NCBI GenBank assembly: GCA_036489495.1
Contig: DASXFR010000140.1
Span: forward strand, 1-8,351
Length of the DNA: 8,351 bases
DNA from: DASZIT01 sp036489495
GTDB lineage: Bacteria > Actinomycetota > Acidimicrobiia > Acidimicrobiales > RAAP-2
Reading direction: 5' to 3'
Part shown: positions 1-5,419 of the stretch, in pieces
How positions within the stretch are numbered: the stretch's first letter is position 1
Layout of the letters: each line of letters opens with the position of its first letter
Position numbers and translations under genes: made by a program
The notes under the pieces: generated by a model
What the model was told of the DNA's origin: nothing
Database searches by the model: none
What the model saw: only the letters and a program-made list of their open reading frames with translations

Positions 1-417
1 AGCCTCCTGGCGGTGGCAGTGGCCGGAGCCGGGGAGTACACCTTCGACGCCTTCGCCCTGCTGATCTCCACCTTCTTCGTCCAGGTGTTTTCGACACTGT
101 TGGTGATCCTCCACCTCCGGGGGAGGTTCGTGGTCACCCCCAAACACGGGGTCGACGGCCCGCAGCCCGGCGCCGTCCTGCCGACGCTGCTCACCATGGG
201 CGGCCTCCTGGCGGCCATGGCCTATGCCCTCGACCGGAGCCTGACGGCGGCATCCCTCAACAACGTCGGCTTTGCCCTCCTCCACCTGTCGGTGCTGGTG
301 GTCGGGACGTGGACGGCCATCGTCGGCCGGCGCCGGTCGGCGCAGAAGCCGGAACCCGCACCTGTCCCCGAGCCGCGGGTCCGAGCCGACCCGGACCTGG
401 AGCGGGTGCCGGCATGA
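1..417 (+). CDS. Cellulose-synthase-like family 2 glycosyltransferase, C-terminal part (5' end outside window)
   Basis: The frame is open from the first base of the window, so this is the last 138 residues of a longer protein. It shows three hydrophobic segments, at about residues 14-40 (FDAFALLISTFFVQVFSTLL), 61-76 (VLPTLLTMGGLLAAMAYAL) and 84-106. A basic loop with FVVTPKHG lies between the first two, and a charged Pro/Glu/Arg tail ends the protein. A membrane bundle followed by a VTPK loop is usual at the C-terminus of actinobacterial cellulose-synthase-like GT2 proteins, which polymerise nucleotide-sugars and pass the glucan through the membrane. The catalytic domain is not visible, so the sugar specificity cannot be read here. 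The stop codon overlaps the start of the GH8 gene (ATGA), which indicates one operon with translational coupling and supports the assignment to a glucan synthase. Confidence 0.72.
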   Translation, partial: SLLAVAVAGAGEYTFDAFALLISTFFVQVFSTLLVILHLRGRFVVTPKHGVDGPQPGAVLPTLLTMGGLLAAMAYALDRSLTAASLNNVGFALLHLSVLVVGTWTAIVGRRRSAQKPEPAPVPEPRVRADPDLERVPA

Positions 418-1637
418 CGGTTCACTCGAGCAACCAGGATCGGGCCCTGGCCTGGAGCGCCAAAGACAGCATCGTGGCGCCGAGGAAGTCGGTGCCACGC
501 CAGGGTGCCGCCCGCCGGATGGTGGTGGCCCTGGCCGGGCTGGTGGTCGTCGCCGTCGGCATCGCCAGCCTGTCGATCGTCGGCAGCCGGGCCACGGCCC
601 AGCGCGCCGCGGTGGCGGCGGCGAGCCCGTCAGCTGTGGCCCGCGCCGACTCGTTGGCGTTCCTCCACCGCTACCTGGACGCCGACGGGCGGGTGGTACG
701 CCGAGACCAGGGCGGCGACACCGTGAGCGAGGGGCAGGGCTACGCCATGCTGCTGGCGGTGGCCACCGGGCAGGCAACCCAGTTCGCCGACGCCTGGCAC
801 TGGGACCAGACCCACCTGCTGCTGCCCGACGGTTTGTTCTCCTTCCATTGGAGCAACGGAGCGGTCGACGACCCGCAGCCGGCCTCGGACGCCGATCTCG
901 ACACCGCCTGGGCGCTGGTCCTGGCCGGACAGCGCTTCGCCAATCCCGCCTACCTGTCCGAGGCCAAAACGGTGGCGGCGGCCATCCTGGCCAACGAGAC
1001 CGTGACGGTGGCCGGGAAGCTCGAGCTGGCGGCCGGCCCCTGGGCGGTGACCGGGCCGGTGGTGGTGAACCCCAGCTATCTCGCCCCTGAGGCGATGGCG
1101 GCGCTGGCCACCGCCAACGGCGACCCGCGCTGGTCGCAACTGGCCACCAGTACGACGTCAATTGTCACCGAACTGACCGGCACCAGCCCGGTCCACCTCC
1201 TTCCCGACTGGGTGGACCTGCTGCCCGACGGGACGGTACAGCCGGTGGGTGGGGCCAACGGCACCGGCGTCCCGGCCTACGCCCTCAACGCCCAACGGGC
1301 GCCGGTGTGGCTGGCCGCCAGTTGCTCGGCCACCGACCGGTCGGTGGCGGCACGGGACTGGGCGGTGCTCCAGCCCGCCGACCACAACGGGGGTGACATC
1401 GCCTACACCCTGGCCGGTCAGCCCGATAGCCGGGTGGTGAACCCGGTCGGGCTGGTGGCCGCCGCCGCGACTGCCCAGGCGGCGGGCCACGCCCAGGACG
1501 CCACCTCGCTCCTGAGCCAGGCCGACCAGCAGTCCCAACGGTTCCACACCTACTACGGCGACGCCTGGTCGGCCTTGGGCCGGGTCCTCCTCGACACCAA
1601 CTGGTTGTCGCCGTGTCCGGCCACCCCATCGACGTAG
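414..1637 (+). CDS. Glycosyl hydrolase family 8 (endoglucanase/BcsZ-like), membrane-anchored
   Basis: This 407-residue protein is predicted to cut beta-1,4-glucan as it leaves the synthase. The ATG at 414 was chosen because it overlaps the upstream stop (ATGA). A basic stretch followed by a hydrophobic segment at residues 36-56 looks like a signal peptide or uncleaved anchor, so the catalytic domain lies outside the membrane. GH8 hallmarks are SEGQGYAM at 105-112, where Glu106 matches the family general acid. Others are SDADLDTAWAL at 158-168, NPSYLAPEA at 219-227 and a C-terminal YYGDAWSALGRVLL at 380-393. The segment aligning with the DA-x-R motif that holds the catalytic-base Asp of BcsZ/CelA-type enzymes reads LNAQR (291-295), so Asn replaces Asp. 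The protein may use another base, be weak, or act as a non-hydrolytic partner. Family call is firm; activity is inferred. Confidence 0.88.
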   Translation: MTVHSSNQDRALAWSAKDSIVAPRKSVPRQGAARRMVVALAGLVVVAVGIASLSIVGSRATAQRAAVAAASPSAVARADSLAFLHRYLDADGRVVRRDQGGDTVSEGQGYAMLLAVATGQATQFADAWHWDQTHLLLPDGLFSFHWSNGAVDDPQPASDADLDTAWALVLAGQRFANPAYLSEAKTVAAAILANETVTVAGKLELAAGPWAVTGPVVVNPSYLAPEAMAALATANGDPRWSQLATSTTSIVTELTGTSPVHLLPDWVDLLPDGTVQPVGGANGTGVPAYALNAQRAPVWLAASCSATDRSVAARDWAVLQPADHNGGDIAYTLAGQPDSRVVNPVGLVAAAATAQAAGHAQDATSLLSQADQQSQRFHTYYGDAWSALGRVLLDTNWLSPCPATPST

Positions 1638-1655
1638 GGGCCACAGCTGGTGCGT

Positions 1656-1850
1656 TCAAGCCACACCCAGGAGTCCATCCATGTAGCGCCCGGCGGCCTC
1701 TGATGCCTCCTCCGGAGTGCTCCCGGCCTGGCGAGCGCTCATGTAGGCGGCGTACCAGTTCCACCAGTCGTGCTTCGGAGCCGTCTTCTCGTAGGAGTCA
1801 TGATGCTCCGATGTCTCTCGCAGAAGGTCTGCCAGCGCGGCCACGTCCAT
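1656..1850 (-). CDS. Small conserved protein resembling the C-terminal module of some VOC-family proteins
   Basis: The 64-residue product is acidic and helix-rich, with the aromatic core HDWWNWYAAYMSARQAG (residues 27-43). I recall this kind of sequence in actinobacteria as a short stand-alone protein or as a tail on glyoxalase/VOC proteins; its function is unknown to me. The ATG at 1850 is well supported: AAGGAGG lies 8 nt upstream (minus strand; 1859-1865). The reading frame continues upstream without a stop into the VOC stump at 1947-2057, so a longer fused product is possible in principle, but the strong internal ribosome binding site argues for separate translation. It converges on the GH8 gene with only 18 bp between the stops and no obvious terminator. 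Confidence 0.68.
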   Translation of the reverse strand: MDVAALADLLRETSEHHDSYEKTAPKHDWWNWYAAYMSARQAGSTPEEASEAAGRYMDGLLGVA

Positions 1851-1858
1851 GAGTCCGT

Positions 1859-1865
1859 CCTCCTT
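1859..1865 (-). promoter_or_regulatory. Strong Shine-Dalgarno AAGGAGG deciding the start of the 64-residue protein
   Basis: On the minus strand AAGGAGG is followed by 8 nt and ATG. It sits inside an open frame that runs on from the VOC stump, so it marks an independent translation start rather than an internal Met. Confidence 0.7.
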
Positions 1866-1946
1866 GGGTTTTCGATTGATTCCGGGTCGTCCGGCGGTCT
1901 CAGCCCAGTCACACGGCAACCCCGGATTGGAAACACGTACGGGTCC

Positions 1947-2057
1947 GCGTCCGGGAAGCCGGGTCTTGATCTCTTGGAGTAGCCAACCGTTGCCGTCCGG
2001 GTCGCTGAACGAGGCAAACGAGTTGTAGGAGCGCCCCGCGGGGTCGGGGCCGGCCAG
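1947..2057 (-). pseudogene. 3' stump of a VOC (glyoxalase/bleomycin-resistance fold) gene
   Basis: About 37 codons encode GPDPAGRSYNSF, then SFSDPDGNGWLLQE and TRLPGR. This is the last strand of a VOC domain including the C-terminal metal-ligand Glu (WLLQE). The complete VOC protein at 3977-4423 ends in almost the same way (GPDPERTSYGSF, DPDGNLWLVQE, TRLPGRE). The rest of the domain, about 110 residues, is absent: the ABM gene ends at 2080, roughly 25 bp upstream of the homology, and is in a different frame. I infer a deletion or recombination that removed the 5' part of a VOC gene. Between the stump and the 64-residue gene lie about 30 codons of linker-like sequence without a stop. Confidence 0.72.
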
Positions 2058-2079
2058 GCGGGCCGTCGTCCGGCGCCGT

Positions 2080-2376
2080 TCAGGAGACCTTGGCTCCCAA
2101 CAGGTCAACTGCGGTAATCACCGGCGGCACGCTGAGTTTTGTCTGCGCGACGTCGCCCAGTGCCGCGGCGATCTTGCCAGCCAGGTGCGCCTGACGTCCC
2201 TGCTCGTCCTCGAAGGTGTCAAACACCCCGAAGGTGGTGGCGTTCTCGCGGAACGCGAACCACGTCACCGTGCCCGGTTCCTGCTCGGCCAATTCCTGCG
2301 CGCCGCCCAGCATCGCCTCCACATCGTCGGCAAACTCCGGCTTGGCCTCGATGCGCACCAACAGACCGACCTTCAT
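2080..2376 (-). CDS. Antibiotic biosynthesis monooxygenase (ABM) fold protein, quinol-monooxygenase-like
   Basis: The 98-residue protein matches the one-domain dimeric ferredoxin-like ABM family in length and pattern. It starts with MKVGLLVRIEAKPE, followed by a helix with AMLGGAQELAEQEPGT, then the strand pair TWFAFRENATTFGVFDTFED, and ends in a helix and strand. Relatives are cofactor-free oxygenases of quinols or anthrones, or heme-degrading or stress proteins; the substrate cannot be read from the sequence. The ATG at 2376 has GAGGAG 7 nt upstream. It is divergent from the GlxA-type regulator across a 111-bp gap, which suggests, but does not prove, that the regulator controls it. Downstream it abuts the VOC stump. 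Confidence 0.85.
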   Translation of the reverse strand: MKVGLLVRIEAKPEFADDVEAMLGGAQELAEQEPGTVTWFAFRENATTFGVFDTFEDEQGRQAHLAGKIAAALGDVAQTKLSVPPVITAVDLLGAKVS

Positions 2377-2487
2377 GTGACCACTCCTCGCTCACGTACC
2401 GCCGGCTTCCCGGCGCACAACGATTTTACGGTGGCGCGTAGTGATCACGTGAGGTGTGGGTACGACAGAAAGGATAGCGTTCCCGCC
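2377..2487. promoter_or_regulatory. Divergent promoter region between ABM gene and GlxA-type regulator
   Basis: This 111-bp gap must hold the promoters for both divergent genes. The perfect 8-bp palindrome GTGATCAC (2441-2448) lies about 40 bp upstream of the regulator start and about 65 bp upstream of the ABM start, a reasonable place for an operator. No clear -10/-35 pair could be assigned. GAAAGGA upstream of the regulator ATG is a poorly spaced ribosome binding site (about 13 nt). Confidence 0.4.
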
Positions 2488-3444
2488 ATGGAGGTAGCAG
2501 TCGTCGTATTCGATGGCGTGTTCGACTCCGGGCTCACATCAATCCTCGACGTGCTGGACAACGCCAACGTACTGGGTGGGCAGATCCACGAACCGCCCAC
2601 CTGGAACGTGACAATGGTCGGCTCCACCCCACAGGTGAGAACCGGGGCCGGCCTCCTGGTGACGCCCCAACCACTTGAATGTGCCCAGACGACGGATCTG
2701 CTTGTCGTCCCGGGACTCGCGGGAACCAGCCCCGACGCCTTGCTCGACCATGTTGGCGGCGACGTATCCCTTCCCGTCCGCAACCTCATCGCGCGAACCC
2801 GTGACCACGGCACCAACATCGGGTCGGCGTGTGCCGGTAGCTTCTTTCTGGCCGAGGCGGGCATCCTGGAGGGACTACGAGCTACCACGACCTGGTGGCT
2901 GTCGCCGACCTTCCGGGCCCGGTACCCCGGGGTCCACCTGGATCACAGCCAGATGGTCATCACCAACGATGGCATCACCACCGCCGGCGCTGCATTCGGG
3001 CACGTCGACCTGGCGCTGGCGATCGTCCGGGCAAGCAGCCCCGCCCTTGCCGACCTGGTCGCCAGCTACCTCGTGATCGACGAACGCCCGTCTCAGGCCG
3101 CCTACACCATCCCCAGTGCCCTGGCCCAGAGCGATCCCACCGTCGCCGCCTTCGAACGCTGGATCCGCGAGCGCCTGGACGGAACCATCAGCCTGCGGGA
3201 CGCGGCCAACGCCATCGGCGTCAGCGAACGGACCCTCCAACGCTCCGTGCAGCGCACCATCGGAACGTCCCCCATCCGATTCGTCCAGGACTTGAGAATC
3301 GAACGCGCCAGCCACCTGCTACGTACCACCGACCTGTCCTTGGAGGCCATCTCAAGGAAAGTCGGCTACCAACAGCCCAATACCCTGAGAACCCTCCTTC
3401 GGGACCGCACCGGCAAGACCACCTCAGCCCTGCGCAGAAGGTGA
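2488..3444 (+). CDS. GlxA-family transcriptional regulator (DJ-1/PfpI-like domain plus AraC helix-turn-helix)
   Basis: The 318-residue protein begins MEVAVVVFDGV and has an N-terminal class-I-glutaminase-like fold (about 1-190). Its nucleophile-elbow Cys115 sits in SACAGSFFLAEAGIL. The C-terminal AraC domain (about 218-318) has a first helix-turn-helix at TISLRDAANAIGVSERTLQR and a second at LSLEAISRKVGYQQPNTLRT. The usual RATTHW motif of the family reads RATTTW (131-136), so the pseudo-triad His is missing. The end is also atypical: the aromatic positions expected after VGY (F--F) are Leu, and the P-x-x-Y-R end reads TTSALRRR. The N-terminal domain is thought to sense a small ligand; the ligand is unknown. 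ATG 2488 fits the family N-terminus; an in-frame extension to 2185 would run antisense through the ABM gene. Likely targets are itself or the divergent ABM gene. Confidence 0.87.
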   Translation: MEVAVVVFDGVFDSGLTSILDVLDNANVLGGQIHEPPTWNVTMVGSTPQVRTGAGLLVTPQPLECAQTTDLLVVPGLAGTSPDALLDHVGGDVSLPVRNLIARTRDHGTNIGSACAGSFFLAEAGILEGLRATTTWWLSPTFRARYPGVHLDHSQMVITNDGITTAGAAFGHVDLALAIVRASSPALADLVASYLVIDERPSQAAYTIPSALAQSDPTVAAFERWIRERLDGTISLRDAANAIGVSERTLQRSVQRTIGTSPIRFVQDLRIERASHLLRTTDLSLEAISRKVGYQQPNTLRTLLRDRTGKTTSALRRR

Positions 3445-3516
3445 TATCGCCGTACAGAAAGGACCATCACGCCGGAGTCACCGCCGGTGTTCGGCCTCCT
3501 CGGTAAGGGGCAGCAG

Positions 3517-3690
3517 CTCCTCGCGCCTGGGAACGCCTCCGCTTCGATCCGCGCGAGGGCCGGCGCCTCAGGGTTGATCACCTGGGATGTGGGCGTGGAT
3601 TCCACCATCATTCGCGGGCATCAGCACGCGTCGGTTCGGGTCGAGGCGGATCTGCCGCCCGCCAACGCTTCAACGACCGAACTAGCCACG
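3517..3690 (+). mobile_element. Decayed IS5-family transposase fragment
   Basis: In one frame, codons around 3541-3672 encode RARAGASGLITWDVGVDST followed by IIRGHQHAS and ADLPPANASTTE. This resembles the central part of actinobacterial IS5-family transposases, where an ADAAGLI-WDV-VDST block carries the first catalytic Asp (here at 3598-3600) and is followed by a RAHQHA motif. The DNA-binding N-terminus, the second Asp and the Glu of the DDE triad are missing, and the frame stops at 3723. No terminal inverted repeats were seen. It is a dead remnant, probably left from an insertion between the regulator and the VOC gene. Confidence 0.7.
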
Positions 3691-3719
3691 CCGGTCGCGG
3701 ATACGGCCCAGACGGAGTC

Positions 3720-3878
3720 TTAGGTCAATCCGGCCGCACCGGTCAGCGCCGGCTCGACGCGTGCAAACGATCGCGGCGTATCGCCGGCCACGAAGATCCG
3801 CCAAACTTCGATCACGGCCAGCTCCGAGTCGGAATCCCTATCGAAGATGTCGCTTCTGCCACTTATCTTGCCGGTCAT
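3720..3878 (-). CDS. Possible small hypothetical protein or gene remnant (52 residues)
   Basis: An ATG-started minus-strand frame encodes a 52-residue product containing SELAVIEVWRIFVAGDTPRS and ending GAAGLT. AGGTG lies a few bases upstream, a weak ribosome binding site. The composition looks protein-like (amphipathic core, acidic N-terminus), but I recognise no family. It lies in the gap beside the transposase remnant, so it may be the end of a disrupted gene. Treat it as tentative. Confidence 0.25.
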   Translation of the reverse strand: MTGKISGRSDIFDRDSDSELAVIEVWRIFVAGDTPRSFARVEPALTGAAGLT

Positions 3879-3976
3879 CCGACACCTAGCGTTTTACGTG
3901 GACGGGCCACGCGGTGCACAGCGCTGGCGGCCTCCGACCACCGCAAGACAGGAATGTCAGTGAAAAGGAGATCGCC
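3879..3976. other. Remainder of the gene-poor gap upstream of the VOC gene
   Basis: Together with 3445-3878 this is about 530 bp without an intact gene. The last part has visibly weaker GC bias than the coding DNA and should hold the VOC promoter. I could not assign -10/-35 boxes with confidence. AAAAGGAG at 3963-3970 is the ribosome binding site of the next gene. Confidence 0.4.
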
Positions 3977-4423
3977 ATGAGCGCCACCGAAATACCCAAG
4001 ATGAATCTCGAAAACGAAATCATACCCGTGACCGACGTCGACCGAGCCAAGGCGTTCTACCAGCAGCTGGGTTGGAGGCTCGACGATGACGTCGCGCCGA
4101 TGGAGGGGCTCCGCTTCGTCCAGTTCACCCCTCCCGGATCGGGGACCTCAATCACCTTCGGCCTGGGACTCCCCACAGGCGCTCCCGGCTCGATCCAGGC
4201 CACGCTGGTTGTCACCGAGATCGAGGCGGCCCATGACGGGCTCATCAAGCTGGGCATCGACGTGACTGACGTGTGGCACGGGCCGCCGTTCCCGGTCGAG
4301 GCGCGCCAGCCCGGCCCCGACCCCGAGCGCACCAGCTATGGGTCGTTCTGCTCCTTCAACGATCCCGACGGCAATCTGTGGCTCGTCCAGGAGGTCACCA
4401 CCCGGCTCCCCGGCCGGGAGTGA
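3977..4423 (+). CDS. VOC superfamily protein (glyoxalase/bleomycin-resistance fold), single domain
   Basis: The 148-residue protein has the VOC pattern: IIPVTDVDRAKAFYQQLGW (15-33), the central strand GLRFVQFTPPGSG, a second half beginning QATLVVTEIEAAHDGLIKLG, and SYGSFCSFNDPDGNLWLVQE (120-139). The C-terminal Glu139 is in the position of a metal ligand in metal-dependent members. Relatives include glyoxalases, dioxygenases and drug-binding proteins; the substrate is not readable. The ATG at 3977 has AAAAGGAG at 6-nt spacing; an upstream in-frame ATG at 3914 lacks such a site. Its C-terminus closely matches the VOC stump at 1947-2057, but here the protein stops right after TRLPGRE, without the extra small module. 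The downstream MIase-like gene is co-directional, 150 bp away. Confidence 0.88.
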   Translation: MSATEIPKMNLENEIIPVTDVDRAKAFYQQLGWRLDDDVAPMEGLRFVQFTPPGSGTSITFGLGLPTGAPGSIQATLVVTEIEAAHDGLIKLGIDVTDVWHGPPFPVEARQPGPDPERTSYGSFCSFNDPDGNLWLVQEVTTRLPGRE

Positions 4424-4424
4424 C

Positions 4425-4444
4425 TGCCCGCCGTACGTCGGGCA
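4425..4444 (+). terminator. GC hairpin just after the VOC stop (weak terminator or mRNA-end candidate)
   Basis: TGCCCG (4425-4430) and CGGGCA (4439-4444) form a perfect 6-bp stem with an 8-nt loop, 2 nt after the stop codon. There is no T-tract, so intrinsic termination is doubtful. It may protect the mRNA 3' end or partly separate the VOC gene from the MIase-like gene. Confidence 0.3.
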
Positions 4445-4573
4445 AGCCATCCGACGACCGGAGGGTACCGGCCGAGACTTCCGGGGGTGCGATCGAAGTC
4501 CCGAGGCGCGAGTGTGAGAAGGCGGCTGTTCCGCGGGATTTCGAAGACGCGTGGTGCCCGGAAGGAGGCAATT

Positions 4574-4870
4574 GTGGAGTTCTTGGTCACCATGACGACG
4601 GAGGTTCCGGAGGGAACCCCATCTGCGACCGTCGAAGACGTTCGAGCCCGCGAGGCCGTACGCTCGCGCCAGCTGGCGACGCAACGGCACCTCCTTCGCC
4701 TGTGGCGTCCTCCGCTCCAACCGGGCGAATGGCGAACCCTCGGGCTCTTCGCCGCTGACGATCGCCGCCAACTCGAGGAGGTCCTCGCCTCCATGCCGCT
4801 GCATGTGTGGCGCACCGACGAGGTGACGCCGCTCTCGCCTCACCCCAGTGACCCTGGCCTGGCCGGTTAA
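4574..4870 (+). CDS. Muconolactone delta-isomerase-like (MIase family) protein
   Basis: The 98-residue product has the MIase length and pattern: EFLVTMTTEVPEGTP at the N-terminus, a long helix with RAREAVRSRQLATQRHL, then LLRLWRPPLQPGEWRTLGLF (40-59) and ADDRRQLEEVLASMPLHVW. True muconolactone isomerase acts late in the catechol branch of the beta-ketoadipate pathway as an oligomer of small ferredoxin-like subunits. No catechol dioxygenase, muconate cycloisomerase or enol-lactonase is next to it, so this member may act on another substrate. The GTG start at 4574 is preceded by AAGGAGG (4562-4568) at 5-nt spacing; in-frame ATGs upstream give an Arg/Lys-rich, non-family N-terminus and are rejected. 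It converges on the SnoaL-like gene with 12 bp between. Confidence 0.82.
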   Translation: MEFLVTMTTEVPEGTPSATVEDVRAREAVRSRQLATQRHLLRLWRPPLQPGEWRTLGLFAADDRRQLEEVLASMPLHVWRTDEVTPLSPHPSDPGLAG

Positions 4871-4882
4871 TCCCTGCCGAAG

Positions 4883-5266
4883 TCAGCCGACGCCGGCCGC
4901 CTCGGCCGCCGAATCCCGATCGTCGAAGCGATCGATGCGGGTAATGAGGCCATCCTGGACCCGGTAGACGTGGAAGACGTTCCGCTCGGGCTCTCCGGCG
5001 CCGTCGGGCCAGTGCGCAGCCAGGCCGCACAGCAACCCGGTGGCCCCTTGGCTCAGCTCGGTGACCTCCCCATCGACACCATCGGCCATCAAGCGGGAGA
5101 AGGTGGCCAAGACGTCGGACCGGTTCCGGCAACTCCTCGGGTGCCCGGGATCGCCCCAGGTGACGTCCTCGGCCAGCAATGGGCCCAGGGCATCAAGGTT
5201 TCGAGTCGAGTACGCCTGGCGGATCTGGTCGGCGATCGAGGTTGCATCGTCGGTCGGTTCGTTCAT
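4883..5266 (-). CDS. SnoaL/NTF2-like domain protein
   Basis: The 127-residue protein has the cone-shaped alpha+beta barrel pattern of the SnoaL-like/NTF2 family. An N-terminal helix (SIADQIRQAYSTRNLDALGP) is followed by LLAEDVTWGDPG, where members often carry pocket residues. It ends with strands NVFHVYRVQDGLITRIDRFDD (96-116). Members are polyketide cyclases, isomerases, hydrolases or limonene-epoxide-hydrolase-like enzymes, and many are uncharacterised. The ATG at 5266 was chosen because it fits the family N-terminus; the purine-rich GGTGGA upstream is rather distant (11 nt). Upstream in-frame starts add a Cys/Arg-rich sequence without family character. Transcription is divergent from the two-domain VOC gene. 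Confidence 0.8.
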   Translation of the reverse strand: MNEPTDDATSIADQIRQAYSTRNLDALGPLLAEDVTWGDPGHPRSCRNRSDVLATFSRLMADGVDGEVTELSQGATGLLCGLAAHWPDGAGEPERNVFHVYRVQDGLITRIDRFDDRDSAAEAAGVG

Positions 5267-5419
5267 GGCGCCATTGTTCCACCGCGGAGCGGACCCCGGA
5301 CAACGGACAGCCGAGCTGCGACACACCGCCAAATATCTACAGAATCACCGATGAGTTTTCGGTCGCCGGGGTATCTACATGGTTGCAAGCATTCGACCGA
5401 CTTTCAGGGAGGCAGTTCT
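5267..5419. promoter_or_regulatory. Divergent promoter region with two TATCTACA repeats
   Basis: This 153-bp gap separates the SnoaL-like gene (-) from the two-domain VOC gene (+). The 8-mer TATCTACA occurs at 5334-5341 and 5372-5379, starts 38 bp apart, in the same direction. TATCTA could be a -10 box for the + strand, and its complement TAGATA a -10 box for the - strand. No convincing -35 hexamers are visible. Confidence 0.4.

Noticed and set aside
309..413. Earlier in-frame ATG for the GH8 gene
   Set aside because: It adds a Pro/Arg-rich stretch overlapping the glycosyltransferase; the ATGA-overlap start at 414 puts the membrane anchor near the N-terminus as expected.
272..1139. Long alternative frames on both strands over the GH8 gene
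   Set aside because: Arg/Gly/Pro-rich shadow translations expected in GC-rich DNA; the GH8 frame has clear family motifs.
2185..2487. N-terminal extension of the GlxA-type regulator
   Set aside because: It would be read antisense through the ABM gene; family proteins begin with the strand at MEVAVVVFDGV.
4970..5419. N-terminal extension of the two-domain VOC protein
   Set aside because: It is antisense to the SnoaL-like gene; the start at 5420 has an ideal ribosome binding site.
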